A stretch of DNA of 64,000 nt from the NCBI GenBank assembly GCA_008828725.1, contig MEHQ01001000.1, positions 568,132 through 632,131 on the forward strand, written 5' to 3'. Both the position numbers and the translations under genes were made by a program. The first letter of the stretch is position 1, and each line of letters begins with the position of its first letter. Below are positions 27,142 to 40,300 of this stretch, in pieces. A model generated the notes under the pieces. It was not told the origin of the DNA and did no database searches. It worked only from the letters and a program-made list of their open reading frames with translations. Source of the DNA: Saccharina japonica. Taxonomy: Eukaryota > Sar > Phaeophyceae > Laminariales > Laminariaceae.

Positions 27142-28380
27142 CGTTCCCGAGAAGCTGGTGTGGGAGATCCAAACGCACTGACTGCTGATAACCACCACCA
27201 CTCTTGAGACGAACGGGAGTTATATGTATGCAAGAAGGATGTTTGTGTTTCGCAACCGGGGATTCGCGGGACTGTCGTACGTACGTACGTATCGTCTCTT
27301 TCACTCCAAGCTCTGAGCTTCCAGTGTGCTTCGATGCTTCGATACGCAAACATTGGCACTTTGGCATTTGTATAATACTTTTCCACGTACAGCTGTATTC
27401 ATGGGCGCTTGTAACCCGTAGGGGGGTCACGGGCCTAGCACCCTTGAGGAGGGAAGTAGAACACGCGTGACCAACGGATCACTCAATTTTGCGACGAAGA
27501 TGTCGTCTTGGGAACAGTCAATTTTCGATTTTTAAATATTATTTTCTTCAGCGGTTGACAATTATTGCATGATGATGAGATGATATCTTGCGGGGAACAT
27601 GAAGAGTGCCTGCTGGGGTCATAAAGTCTAAGTCTTCCTGGGTTTTCAATCCATCGTCCTTGCGAGAGTTTTGCTTCTTCGGTAAGAGGTAGCAGTTGGT
27701 GGTTCATACCCAGGGCCTGGGTTCGAAGTTTTTACGAGGTATCACGATGCTGCTGTGTTAGATTTTCCCCGAACGGCTGGTACACTATTGAAAATTATGC
27801 TTGTTATGTACAGAGGTATTAAGTTGTACTCGTACGTACCCCGCCAGGTGTGCTCATGCATATCTTCAACCTTCTTATTATAAAGTAAAGTGTGCTGTTG
27901 ATTGTATAGCACGTAGCACTCCCCACTGGCCTACTCACAGTCGCAGCAAAATATGCTCTTCTTTCGGATTCGGTAAATCTCGCCACCATGCTGCATTGAT
28001 CTTCGGGGCTCTCCCCTCGCCACGTACTAAAAAAAAAGTGGTATACCCACAACAAGGAGAGGGACACACTGCTGCTGCTGCTGCTGCTGCTGCCGTAGTA
28101 ACGATTAAAATTGTCTCCAACGCGCTCGCTCGAAAATAACAAATACCAGTACCTGGTACTGTATGAAGCAAGGTGACATTCAAACACCCGAACCACTTTT
28201 GGTGGTTCTATTATAGCACTATACTACACTATACTACAGCAGTACCCACTTATTGATTGTGGCAGGCCTACACAAATCAACGTATTATCACATGATACGA
28301 TATGAGCTCCACAGGTGATGACCTCTTGCTGCATTGATTGATTGTCGTGTTTTCTCTGTCAGCGGTGTTGGTGAAAAGTG

Positions 28381-28436
28381 GTTAGCCTCCGTCCTTCAAA
28401 ACGGTGGGTCCGGAGTTGAATTCCCGACATGTACGG
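28381..28436 (+). repeat. Degenerate tRNA-like sequence
   Basis: GTGGTTAGCCTCCG resembles a Pol III A box, followed by a possible anticodon stem (CCGTCCTTCAAAACGG) and a weak B box (AGTTGAATTCCC). T-arm and acceptor pairing are poor, so a functional tRNA is unlikely; a tRNA-derived repeat fragment is possible. Confidence 0.3.
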
Positions 28437-28494
28437 GAGAAGGGAGTACTCTTGAGAGCACTTGTATAAACGAATATGGGCTTCGAACAAAGAG

Positions 28495-28752
28495 CGCATA
28501 AACACCTGGTACGACTACTACCACATTCAAATCATCAGCTAGCTACGAGGAGTCGAAAGTTATCATTCTTCGACATGACGAGTGAGCCGACGAGCGAAGG
28601 ATAGTAAGTAGTGCTGACCCCTTCGCATAAACACCTGGTACGACTACTACCACATTCAAATCATCAGCTAGCTACGTGGAGTCGAAAGTTATCATTCTTC
28701 GACATGACGAGTAAGCCGACGAGCGAAGGATAGTAAGTAGTGCTGACCCCTT
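28495..28752 (+). repeat. Tandem duplication, 129-base unit x2
   Basis: The segment starting CGCATAAACACCTGGTACGA at 28495 is repeated at 28624 with almost no change (GAGGAG/GTGGAG, GTGAGCC/GTAAGCC). The boundary word CTTCGCA recurs a third time at 28750. Non-coding. Confidence 0.9.
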
Positions 28753-30549
28753 CGCACGGCCAAAACCAAAAGGCGCGTATGTACCGAAGCAGGGAGGGGG
28801 AAGAGAGCCCTGCGAGATTTCGGGATCGGATCTATGACGTAAGAAGGACGAGGATTGCAGAGTTACAGCCAAGGGCTTTATTTAATGACGGGATGAGCAA
28901 AAAAGAAAGAACAAAGAATAACACTGAGAAATGTTGACCCTCTGGAACTATCACTATCACCCAGGGGAGTCACCGACCTATCATAGATGCATATCCTTCA
29001 CGAGGTCATACCCTACGTACGTATTACTCACGACGAACGCATCGCGCGCAGCTTGAAAGAAAACGTAAGCTTCGGACAAATGTATCGATCTCGCAGCTGA
29101 TGTACGAGTATACTTCGTTTTCTTCGACCGGTTCATAACTGAACAAATTGAGTTGCCGCGATTTCTGAACTGCCGGTAACTTCAGCAAAAAAAAGAGCGA
29201 GCTCTCATCTCCATACCTCGAAGTATACCTGGTGCCGGTATGTACATACTACTGTAGTAAAAAAACAACAACGAAGTATCAGGTAGTACAGAGTCTCACC
29301 GCCGACGAACACACCAATGGGTTTAATCTAACTAGTCGTACATTCCGTACATTACATAGAGCTCGCCACAAACACTCGTACTACCTGGTACCAGGTACAC
29401 CGTTCCAGGTATAATCTCGAGCTTCACGCGGTTCAGCCGACTCCCCTCTTCTATTGTTCTATTTTTGGCGGAGCAAGCCATGCAGGCAAAGGACTCAAAA
29501 CCCATGGCCGTGAAAATCTACTACTGCTGTAGTAATACAATAATCGCTAATCGCAACCCAAGGCAAAAAATCAGCAGTACTCGTAGCTTGATCAAAACCC
29601 TGCACATCAAATTGGAGTCCTAAAAAACCAGCAAAGAGCTACGTACGTACAATACCCGTATGCTCGTACAGACGAGAAATATCACGGGAATGGTGCACCA
29701 AAAAGGGGGCGCGAGCGCAGCACAAACGGGCAGGAGCTCTCTCTTATCACAACCACGGCAAAAGCCAAGCATGCGCAAGGAGAGGCCACCCATCCAACAA
29801 ACTAACTTCTGCCAGAGCACAAGCAGACACCAACGCGACAGCGAGCCCACAGCGATACACTGCTGTACACGTGGCATTCAGTTCATTGTTGCGACACGCA
29901 CACCATCGTCAAGCCGCACTGCTGCTCCCAAACTGTTCAAAACATTGATTGAGCGCGGCGCACGAGATGACAGCAGCGGGGAAGGAAAATGTCCGCGGTC
30001 AAATTCGACGAATAGGGAATTTGTATGCATTCATTTTGATTGACAGCCAGCACATTAAATGCGCAGTGGGTTTTGTTATCTCATGAGAACCTGACAGCTC
30101 GCAGGTAGCAAGCAGCCTCGACCTATAGACATATATATAGCGTGAACAGCGAGCGCGACAAACGCGATCTCTCTACGCTTTGAGGCGTGTGCGATTCCAC
30201 AATCACGTCGAGGTACGTACCAGCGCGCAGGACGGACCAAGGGTGGACATGCGAATGCGTCGCAAAGGATCCGCGGACCGATCGCAGAAATATTGCACCA
30301 GGTCGCCCAACAAAAGATAATGCACGCATCGCACAAACTATCGGAGCAACGAGAAACGACAACGGCACCCTTCGGCCAAAGCGATAACCAAGGAAGGTAG
30401 ACGTGGTTCCAATACATCGTACCATGGCTTGCGATGTTCCAACAATTTGTGGTGCTCGTACGTCGTATAGGAGGGCCATATATCGACAAGGGTCATTGAA
30501 GAACATGAGATCACTCTGCGATATGAATGTAGAGCACGGGTTCACGCAA

Positions 30550-33500
30550 CTAGTCAGACCAGCTCACCTCCTCAACTATCGCCATGGTGTACGCATGCAG
30601 CTCGCTCACTTCCAACTCGTGTCCGGCGTGCTGCCGCTCTAGCTCGATGGCCTGCACGGCCGAAGCACGACGAGGCAACAGACTATTAATGAATTTCGTG
30701 TTGGGCCCATTTCGCAACAATGCCAAGGCTTGCGGGTGAAATTTGGTTCGTTGAAATATTTGAGTGCCAATCTGCCACCGTTGAAATGCGTGACTCCTCG
30801 GACCGTAAGACTAGAGTGAGGGCTTCGACGAACGTGTTTCTAGAGCTAAAAAAAACACACACGGAGATAAACCAGATAAAACGTACCCTCGACACCGTCC
30901 AGGCGAAAAAGTATGGCCAACGTTAGGTCAGAAAAGTAAACCTTTCGCATGCTATAGAGGCCTTTTTTCAGACTTGACGCGTATCGCAAGGTGCCCCCCT
31001 TTCGTATACGTATACGAAAGCAGCGAATTTCCCCCCCAAGTGCTCACTGACAGCTCTCCAAACGACATTTTTTTTACAACGCCGAAATACATCCGATTCT
31101 ACTAAACGTCTGATCAACGCCAAGCCTTCACCTGCTGGCGTTCGAAACGCTGCGTGAGCGAACGCTTCAGGTCCTCCTTCTCAGTCTCCGCCCGCTGCAG
31201 CGCCTCGCTCAACACATCCGATTTCCGTCTCAACTCTTCCACCACGTCTGCCAACTGCCGTCGCCGCTCCCGGTCCCCATCGCTCTCCCGGCCGAAGGAA
31301 CCCCGTCCGCTTCTGCCCCCTTCCCACGCTGGTGCCGCATCCGCCCTGCAAGCACCGGCCGCCCTCTCCGCGCTTCGCTCGTCGGGTTCGACCACCCGCA
31401 CCCCGCCAGTGCATTGCGGGGAACAAAATTCCTCGCCAAACTCCACGCCCTCCCGCAGTTGCACAGCCTCCCTTTCCTTCTCCGTCTGCGAGGCTGTTGT
31501 GGCGTGCTGTACTGCTGCTGAAGCTGCCGCGGCTGGCGGCACCATTCGCATCGCATGCCCAGCCAACGCTGACCGGATGCCGTCGACGGCTGACTCAACA
31601 CCGTCTCGCAGGGCTTCCAACGCCGTCGAAGCCTCAGTCTTTGCCTCCCCGGGCACCCATGGGACCACCACCGCCTTCGATTCCTGGGCGCCCGGACCTT
31701 TGCTGCTGGCGGCCTCCAATCCTCCTGAGAGCATCTCAACCAGCGCGTGCTTGCCGTCGCCTTCTACCCCCAGCAGGGTGGTTGTGTGCTCGCAAAGAGA
31801 AACCAAGGTTTCGTGGATCAAGTGCCTCGCAGAAGAGAACGCGCTCGCCCACGCCGCGGCTCCTCCCTCGGCTGCTGCTGCTGCTGCGGCCGCAAGCACC
31901 GGCACCATTCGCCTCTCCACCTCCTCCTCCACGGCAATGGAAGTGGACGCCGGTACGCTGCTCTCGTTGGTGGTCGGGTTGGCACCGCCGCCGCCGCCGC
32001 CGCATGCCAGGGGAGCGCAAAGGCTCACGAGTTGCGCGTGCCCAGCCCTTTCTTCCTCCGCCGACGCGCTGGCGTCTCCTGCCTGGCACGACTTGTCCAC
32101 CCCGGGAGGCTGCGTGGTGCCACCACCAGAACATCTGCCGCATGGAGGTGCTTCTTTCGCGCCCTGCGATTTTTTTTCTTCTCGCCTCTGCTCTTCCAAA
32201 AGGCACCGCAGCCTGCCAGACGATGAGCGCGAAAAATACGGAGCGAACTATCTCGCGTCAAGCCGGAGTTGTCTACGACTGCAGGAGGGGTGCATGCTGC
32301 ATGTACCTTTTGCGGTAGACCGTAGGAGGTGCGTACGATGGTACCTTTTCATGGTACCTTTTCATGGTACCTTTTCAGGGTTATGGCGCGGAGCACCGTT
32401 GGCACTTGCCAGTACAACGGCTAGTTGGGCAGTTTTCACCTCACAAATCGGTCGAAATTCCGACTGCTTTGGACGCTATGTATATTTACCTCGTTGTACG
32501 CTATGCGCTTCATCCGCTAGAGGTCTCCCGCCCGCAAGGTCAGCAGGACACATAACGCCGCCACGTCACTAAATCGGCACGTGCGCGTAACTGGGGAGCT
32601 CACCTGTCTAGTTCTGCGCCCATGTCTTTCTGGATAGTAACTTTGAGTTCAGCAAAAGCTTTGGCCTTCGCTGCCCGTCTTGCCGCCATGTTCTCTCGAG
32701 CCGCTCTTGCGCTGGCCTCTGCCTCTCCCTGTCGTGTTCACGCGAGTTATATAGCAGTACATGGCGAAAGAAAGCTAGGTTAGGTGCCTCAAGCGCAGCT
32801 CATCCGTCTGCAAAGCAAAGGCGTCTGCACGCAGTAACGAACCATTCACGGCCAAACCAGGCGTGATTTTCTTTTGCGAGTGCGTCTGCTTGGGAAGTAA
32901 GCGAGAAAATAATACAAACGATGTGAAAGTATTTTCGAAAACGAAAAAGGGTAACAGGCTCGCGCAGAAAAAGCGCCGCCAGGGTGTCATCTCCATTTTC
33001 CCTTTTTCTATTGAGGCTTTCCCTCCCCTCGCGCACCTCCAGACTCTTCACCCGAACTTCCGACGCCATCCTCTTCGAGGCCTGTTCCCGCGCCGCCAGC
33101 ATGGCCGACGCCACCTCCTCCTTCAGCACCAGCATTTTTTCCTTCGCCTCTAGCAGCTCTTGTCGCAACGCATTATTTGCATCTTGCAATCCTTCCAACA
33201 ACACACCTCCCCGCCCTTCCCTCTGTTGCATCAGCGGCATCGCCGCGGGGTCTACAGCAGCGCCCAGGACTTCCCCGGTTTCCGGCGGCTCCGCCACAGG
33301 GAAAGAACGCTCCATGGACCCCCCCCCGGGTGGGCTAGCCTCCATGTCCGAAACGCTGCCGAAACACGAAGGCTCCTCCGGCGACGACACCCGCTGCAAC
33401 TGCTCCAGGTCCTCAGCGCGACGTTTCCATCGGGATATCTGAGCATTTTAATCAACATATAGAGGGCAAGCAGTCGGGGAACACCGAGTCAAGATCGAGC

Positions 33501-36500
33501 ACCTAGCTGGTATTGAGAACAAAAAGAAGAAAAAAACAGCCTCTGCTGGTATTGAGGGAAAAAAAAGAAGAAAAAAAAGTTACACCTCTAATGTGAGATC
33601 GAAAAAATCGTCGGGAGTCATTATGTTTGTGCATGCTGCGTGTGGTACTTCGATCAAAGCGTGCTTATCGGGGTGTACGACCTCGTCAAAAGTTCGAGCA
33701 CCTGGTATGCATGAGACGCGATGGTTGGCAGCATACGGGCGGCGAGAAAACCAAAAATCAAGGCTTCCCCTGCGTACGCATGCATGGCTCGTGCGCAGAC
33801 TTTGGCCCGGGACGAAGCGCCAAGACAGTCGGCAATGTAGGAACCGATTGAGCCCTGGTTGGCGCCCGAAAGAGCGAGCCTAGGCCGGCGCCTAGGCCGG
33901 CCGTTCACTCGCCTGACCAAGCAGCTGGTCGATGGTGTCATTCTCGCTGTACTGCCTGAGCGCGCTGACAGTCTCCCGCAAGGAGTTGACCTCGTTCGTA
34001 TGGAGCTCTGCTTCATCGCGCCAAGCATCCCTATAAGGGGAAGACCAGGGGGGGAAAAGACGGGCGTCGAAATGTATCCAAGGAGGACGATAGATAGCAA
34101 CCGCCGATCAGGTTTGTGAAGTCGAGATACGTATGTACAACGAAGAGGGTCGCAAACTATTGATGTACCATAAACGGGTAGGTTTCCGCATGACGACATG
34201 ACGCTTCCAGCCGAGACGGATTGCTACATGGAGGCCAGATAGCTGGCGCGCCGGGCATCGCCCACACACCACTACAGTAAGAACAGAAGAAGAGCAAGCG
34301 TCTTCAACGCCCCTCTTAAGTCCGGCGGAAAATCGATCTGCTTTCAAAAAGTCATACAAAACCTTTCGGTCGTATATACCGATCATGGAAGAATGAAGCT
34401 GCAACCAACGACGCACTGGACGAACTGCTATGCGATTATAAATTATTCGTGACAGCAGCAGCAGTATCACCGATACTGCGTCTGCAAACCGCAAGACGTC
34501 CGGCGAGGAAATCCTCGCAACCAGTCCCCGCTGCCCCGGTCCTCACCTTTCTCCGCACGCCTTCCTAAATTTGTCCTTCGTCTGCTCAAGCGACGCTCGC
34601 AGCTCGCCCGTTTCCTGTCTCAAGGTTCTCGCCTCACGCATTGCGCTTTCTTGGACTCGCTGCAGCTCTTCCCCAAACGCCATTTCCGCATCCACCACGT
34701 CCGTGCCCCGGCGGGCATGAAGAGCGCCCGAAACCCTCACCAGCTCGGCGCGCGACTCCGATACCTGGCCCTCGAGATCGCTCGTACGTTGGACTGATTT
34801 GTGCAGTTCCCGCGTAAGAACGGAGCAGCGCTGCTCCAGGTGCTGCCTGCCGTGGTTGAGGGAAAGGGTTTTGCAGACAAGAGAGCCTCGAATGTTATCA
34901 ATAGGAGGGAAGTTCCTTGCACTACGTACAAAAAACACTTGAGGCTATGAGATGCGAATTACGAGGCATGCAAGAGAAATGCCACCGAGAGTTCGCTTCG
35001 TAGCAGAGATATGTGGATATGTGCTGTGTACACGGGGCACGATGCCAACGTGCCAACAGCCACATGCGTGTCGATATATACATAGAGGGGAACAGAGCTC
35101 CGGGTACCGGGTACCGGGGCGCTGCGGTCGAAGCAAAAAAATATAACTTCTACGACCAGGTGCTTACTTCTACGTAGCTTGATGCGCTGGTGTGCGCACA
35201 AGAGAAAGAGCGATGGACTCTTTACATGACGATTGCTCCGATTGTTACCTTTGGGCTCGGGATACGCATACGAAAAACACAGTACGAGTATCCACCCCAT
35301 GTAATACTACAAGTACTCGTAAGAATATTCAGGAATCAGGGCACCGGCCGCCAAATCACCAGAGGAGAAGAATTCCACGCATACGATACAGGGTACCGGT
35401 ACGAGCGTTGATGCTGTAAATGTCCGTGTTCAGATGGACTGCACCACCCACAAACTGATGTCTTAACACGCCACCTTTCTAGGGCCCCTTCCACAAGCAG
35501 CTGGGACGTCCTCGTCAGCTCCTCCTTGAGTCCAGATGCTTTTGCCAAGGCGGCCACTAGATCTTCCTCGGCGCGTGCTCGACATTGTTCCTCGATTTCT
35601 CCTCGCTGTACAAACGGAATGGATGCCAGCGAGCTTTTGTCAGGTAGGCCCGAACATAGCCTCAGGTGACAGCACTACTACGAGCAACAACTGGCATGGT
35701 TATCATTATGGTCTGGTGTTATGGTGCTGCGAGTAGCACTAGCTATGGCGGTACAACAGTAGTAGTGGGCAGTGAATTTGCTCCACTGCCACGCACGTTG
35801 AGCATACAGTTAACAGACGGATACGTACAGGTATGTGATTGCTATCTTTAGACGTGATTGCTATCTTTAGACACAGCATACGGTATTCTTGTACGCGCAA
35901 AGCACCGCCTGTGGCGTGCCCAACGCAGGCAAAGCTGCGGAAGCTCGGCTAGCTTCGACACCGCAATGCGCCATCCAGAGGTGCCGTATATACGGTGCAC
36001 CTCATCGACTCATCATGTGGCGCAAGCAGAATGAGAGGAGTGCATACGATCCAAGTGTGATACGTCCAAGTCCGGGTGCGGGTGACGGCAGGTTGGTACC
36101 CACACTAAACAGTTCTGCGACGCTTGCACCCCCTTCCCACATAGATGTTCAGAGCGGAAGGAGTTAGTAGCATCGCGCCGCGTCACCCACTAGGCGACTG
36201 GAACTGACCTGATCCAGCTGGCGCTGCAGGGACCGTGTGACGATCTCCTTCTGCTCGAGCTGAGACCGAGCCGCCGCCAACTGCGACCGGAGTAGTCTCG
36301 CCGCCTCGTCGAGCTCGGAGCGTCTCTGATCGCGACCACTATCCTTGTGGCCTTGACTATTGTGCCGCCTCGCTCGCCGCGTACCCTGATGTCTCCGCTC
36401 TGCCTCACCGGCCGAGCTGTCCGTGTCAGACGCGGAGGAATAGAGGCGGGCGGTGACGTCTTCTTCCCGGCCGCCGCCACCGCCGCCGCCGGTAGGAAAC

Positions 36501-37115
36501 GATTTGTTCAGGTGATAATCGTTGCCGACATCGATCGACCGGCTCCATTCCGCGGGGCGCCAAGCGGGCGGCGAGCTTGTCGCGAGATCTTGGCGTGTGC
36601 TCGGGGGCGCGTGGTGCCGGTTGATCGGCGTGGGCGCTTCCGACGCGAAGGATATCGAGCTGTCGTCTGTTGCATGGAGGGCAGGGTGGGGATGGGGTGT
36701 TGGTTGTGGGCTGTGGGCTTGGTTGGCTTGGTTCGAAACTCGAAACCGCCATATGACAGAAGCGGTGATACGTAAGATTTGAGATTTTGAGATTGGAGAT
36801 ATACTGAACGAATCTGGCGAAAACCAAGGAGGGGGTCAACATAGAGGTCGGAGCAGCTCGGCTCAAGGAGAGAAACACCACAGCAGTTGTTCGTACGTAT
36901 GGTGGAGGAGGCCGATAGGTATTGCCACTCGTAGCGGCGGGTGCTGTTCGGGATACTGCGCTGTACTTTTTCACTTTTGAGCATGTTTTTACGTTTTACA
37001 AGCGAACACCCATGATGCACTCGCCTGTAACGTCGCCGCTGAGGGTCGCATCGGCCAGCATTGCCTCCAGCTCCGCCACCTTCTCCTTCTCGGTCTTCCT
37101 CGAGAGAGCCTCCAT
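30550..37115 (-). CDS. Long coiled-coil protein, divergent neighbour of MSH3
   Basis: Start ATG at 37115. Exons (minus): 37025-37115, 36209-36666, 35475-35605, 34547-34846, 33913-34030, 33037-33438, 32604-32728, 31132-32212, 30550-30651. All phases agree and the sum is 2,808 bases, about 935 residues. Heptad-like helices dominate: MEALSRKTEKEKVAELEAML, LLRSQLAAARSQLEQKEIV, EELTRTSQLLVEGALER, ELRASLEQTKDKFRKACGE, ALRQELLEAKEKMLVLKEEV, and near the C-terminus LADVVEELRRKSDVLSEALQ. The large exon 31132-32212 also encodes an Ala/Gly/Ser-rich spacer. Introns 1 and 5 need GC donors (GCGAGT). The last exon may instead end at a GTGAGC donor at 30567, with further exons beyond; the stop at 30550-30552 follows if it is not spliced. 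This looks like a structural, centrosomal or Golgi-type coiled-coil protein, but no specific family is recognisable. Confidence 0.75.
32338..32380 (+). repeat. Short tandem repeat, 14-base unit x3
   Basis: ATGGTACCTTTTC is repeated three times in a row, inside an intron of the coiled-coil gene, just before its large exon in gene orientation. It contains the GGTACC palindrome common in this window. Confidence 0.85.
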
Positions 37116-37354
37116 GGCTTCAGTCAAAGCCCGAGGTCCCCCCTTTGCCAGTCTTCCAGTGTGTTACCCGCTCGTCTACTCCGGTCGGTGAGCTCGTGAG
37201 GTCGGGAAAAGTAGGCGCTCTAAATTCAAATATAAATAAGCCTTCCAAGTCTTGATGAACACCAATTTTTGAATTTGACGATCGGCGGAGATACCAGACG
37301 AGGGCTCCCGCTGTATCTACCCCCTTGCGCTCCATTGCCCTGAGGTCCACGGGT
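37116..37354. promoter_or_regulatory. Shared divergent promoter region of the coiled-coil gene and MSH3
   Basis: Only 239 bases separate the two start codons, which point away from each other. A consensus TATA box, TATAAATA, lies at 37231-37238 on the plus strand, about 120 bases upstream of the MSH3 ATG. The same region is repeated between 43265 and 43503 in copy 2 (TATA at 43380-43387). Promoter function is inferred from position and motif. Confidence 0.55.
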
Positions 37355-40300
37355 ATGTCTCAGCAGTTCCTGTCTAAGTACTTCAAGAAGTCGGCAGATA
37401 GCAATGACGATCCTGGAAGCGCGAAAAGCCCCTCATCCAGCGGCAAGAATGCTCGGGGCAAAGGCGTCGCTGGGGGGACTACTAATAATACCAGTAGCAG
37501 GCGAAAAAGGGCCTCGACTCCTGAGGAAACGAAGGTGTGTTGACAGCAGTTGCTAGCCTGTGGTGCCCGTGTCGTAGGTGATCAAACGTGTTTGTTTTCA
37601 TCTGAAGACGTTGCTTCGAACTGCCAACAAGTTAGGATCACGATCGCGTCGCCGAGAGGAACACGTAAAATATGCACTCACATTGCTGCATTGCTGCCCA
37701 CCTCTACAAGTAGGCTCTGCCGTCAACAATCGCCTGCTTGTCCACTAAAAAAGATATCAGACACATGATTCGATTCACGTCTCTGATTAGATCTCACACT
37801 ACGTAATACCAGGTACATATCATAGCATGGCCACAATCTGATCTACAGCAGTACGTGCGTCGTGGCCACGAAAGAGTACAAAGAGTCTACAGGTGCTTAA
37901 TAGTTGGCAAAACGAACCTACGAGTAACGAAACTCAGTCAGTCACAGAATGACGTCTACTGCTGTCGCTACTACTACTGCTTGTCGTATTAATAGTCAGT
38001 TCCACGACCTTTCGGCACATGCAACATGCACACGTGCACACATGCAAGCAAATGCCATGTATTAATAGCGACACATGCCATGTTACGCAACGTCGTGACG
38101 TACATATCTCTCTGCAAAGTCTAGAATAGAGTCGTCTTCGTACGTGTACAGCAGAAGACTACCATACCTGTATACCATATGACGAGTGCAAGATTTGCAG
38201 CGGTCTGATTTGCTGCCTGAATCCTGTCGACCTGTCGTTTCGTCGTATGCTGTTATGTATATCCCGTCCCGGCTCTTGCCCTTGCCTCAGGTGAGCCCGA
38301 AAACAAGCAAACCAAGGGGCCGAGGATATGGTTCGGCGGCAGCGGGGAAGCGCAAGGCTCCTCCCCCCTCCCGTGGTGCCGGTGTCCAAGGTCAAAAGGC
38401 AGCGAAAACAACACCAACTCTCGGTGACAGCGATGAACCAGGCTGGCTGTGCTCGAAGTGCACCTTCCAAAACGCGAGCACAAGCCCTGCTGGCGCGTGC
38501 GCAATGTGCGGGCGGCGGCAAGTGCTACCTGACACGGCCACACCTGCGACCACGCCCAGAGGAAAGGTGCTCGGCGAGGTGATAAAACACACCAGTATAG
38601 TACGTGTATATATATGTTGAACGGGCTCTGCTGCTCGGAGCAGATGAATAGGCGACTTGTTTCCATTGTACCAGGTACGTATGTACATAGCTCTCAGGTT
38701 TGGTTCAGCTGTCGGTGGTTTGGGCCGCACTTCTTACGTACTACTGACAAAATTGTCTATTAACAGCAATCTACCTGTGGGCTTACGGCTAAGTGGGTAT
38801 GGGCAGCACTTATTGTAGTGCACGTATATACGAATGCACAAAGCTGTTTTGCTTCTGACAGCAGTTGTTTGTCACGAACAGGCACGGGAAAGCCAAAATA
38901 ACCAGTCGGGGTCGATAACCAAAAAAACAGGTAACGTATACCGGAGTGAGTTCCCCCTCCTCCCCCAAACCTCTCCGGTCTTCACATACCATTCCTATCG
39001 CGCGCCGGGTGCAGCACCTGCTGGCGCTCGTCGACACTATACATCGAATTGTACCAGGTACTGCAACCCGGGCGCCCACCCTCCAATATTTTTATTTTGT
39101 ACCTATTGTCCCTACGTACTTGTAGACAAATTCCTTGTTGTGGTGGCCTCGATCTGGACCATGCCGATAAAACACGCCGCGTTTCTGTTGAAACCCCAGC
39201 AAGACAAGGAACCCGTGCCACGTGTTTCGATGCCTGTGCCTCTTGCCACTCTACTTGCAACAGGAAATCGAAATTTCCTCTTCGGACGACGCAGGCGGGG
39301 ACGATGACGCCTCCGTGGACGACAACGAAGATGACAGCGACGACTCCGATTTCGAGGTAACCGCCACCGGGACGCGCCGCAAGCCCTCGGGAGACGGTCG
39401 GCCTACGCCCAAAAGGTCTCGTAAGGTTGGAGCAAGCAAGGAGTCGGCTGCTGTGGGCAAGCGTAGGCATTCTCCTAACCCCCGCGGGAAACCTTCGCAG
39501 TCTCCTGCTGCCTGCAGTGGAAACCCGAGCGCAGCTCAAGGTCGGTTGCGTTTGGGCGGCGCGATGGGCGTAGAAAAGCCGGAAAAGCTATTGTCCGTAG
39601 ATTCCGACGGTGGTGCCGGTGCTAGCGGTGGAGACGGAGACGGAGACGGAGACGGTGGCCCTGGGGACAAGGAGGCGGAAGCTACCACGCCCTTTTCTCT
39701 ATCGGTCGCCACGAAGCCGAACGGAGGCGTTTCCGGGGAAAATTTGGCGATCACCGCGGAGAGCTTCGACATCCAGGATGACACCAGAAGACGGAAAAAG
39801 TTCCAAGCCGGGTTGAAGGCCGTCTCGCCGGATGATACCTCGCCAAGCACTGCAGCGGGCAGCAGCAGCGGTGGTGGTGGTGGTGGTGGTGGTGCAGGCG
39901 GCAGTGGACGCGGTGTTAGAGAGGCCAATGCCGGCGATGGCAGCAGCGGAGGGGGTGGGCCGGCGGGGGCAGCAGGCGCGTCGAAAGATGACGCAACCGC
40001 CGCCTCTTCGCGTCGGAAGGGGAGGGGGAAGGCGGCTGGTGCGGGCGGAGTCAAGCTCACGCCGATGGAGCAGCAAGTGTCCGATCTCAAGGCGCAACAC
40101 CCGGGGGTGCTGCTTCTGGTGGAGTGCGGCTACAGGTACCGTTTCTTCGGCGAGGATGCTCTGGCTGCCGCCAAGGTGAGGCGTGCGCTCCGACGGAGAG
40201 AGGAACGTTTTGCGCCCTGCTGGTTTGTTTCGAGCAAACCGTCGCCGTTTCGGCGTCTTCGTTTACGCTTAAACCCCTTAAGAACTGGTCCCACGTATTT

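Larger units (their letters stand above)
27142..30549. other. Intergenic region between NLE1 and the coiled-coil gene
   Basis: It holds the upstream side of NLE1 (right of 27141) and probably the 3' end of the coiled-coil gene. I see a tandem 129-base duplication, a CTG run (28071-28093), a tRNA-like stretch near 28381-28436 and several CCAGGTAC palindromes, but no convincing additional gene. Confidence 0.4.

Noticed and set aside
30076..30545. Minus-strand open frames right after the coiled-coil gene
   Set aside because: Amino-acid make-up and lack of splice-phase links do not support them as coding.
31154..32572. 472-residue plus-strand open frame
   Set aside because: It is antisense to the large exon of the coiled-coil gene; its composition (Ser/Pro/Arg/Ala) mirrors the G+C-rich coding strand, and the minus strand has the heptad pattern and splice-consistent neighbours.
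32780..32890. An exon of the coiled-coil gene between 32728 and 33037
   Set aside because: No phase-compatible splice pair; joining 33037-33438 to 32604-32728 is in frame without it.
38882..38930. A 49-base mini-exon in MSH3 intron 2
   Set aside because: Its phase (ends in position 1) does not fit exon 3, while exon 2 joins exon 3 directly in phase 0.
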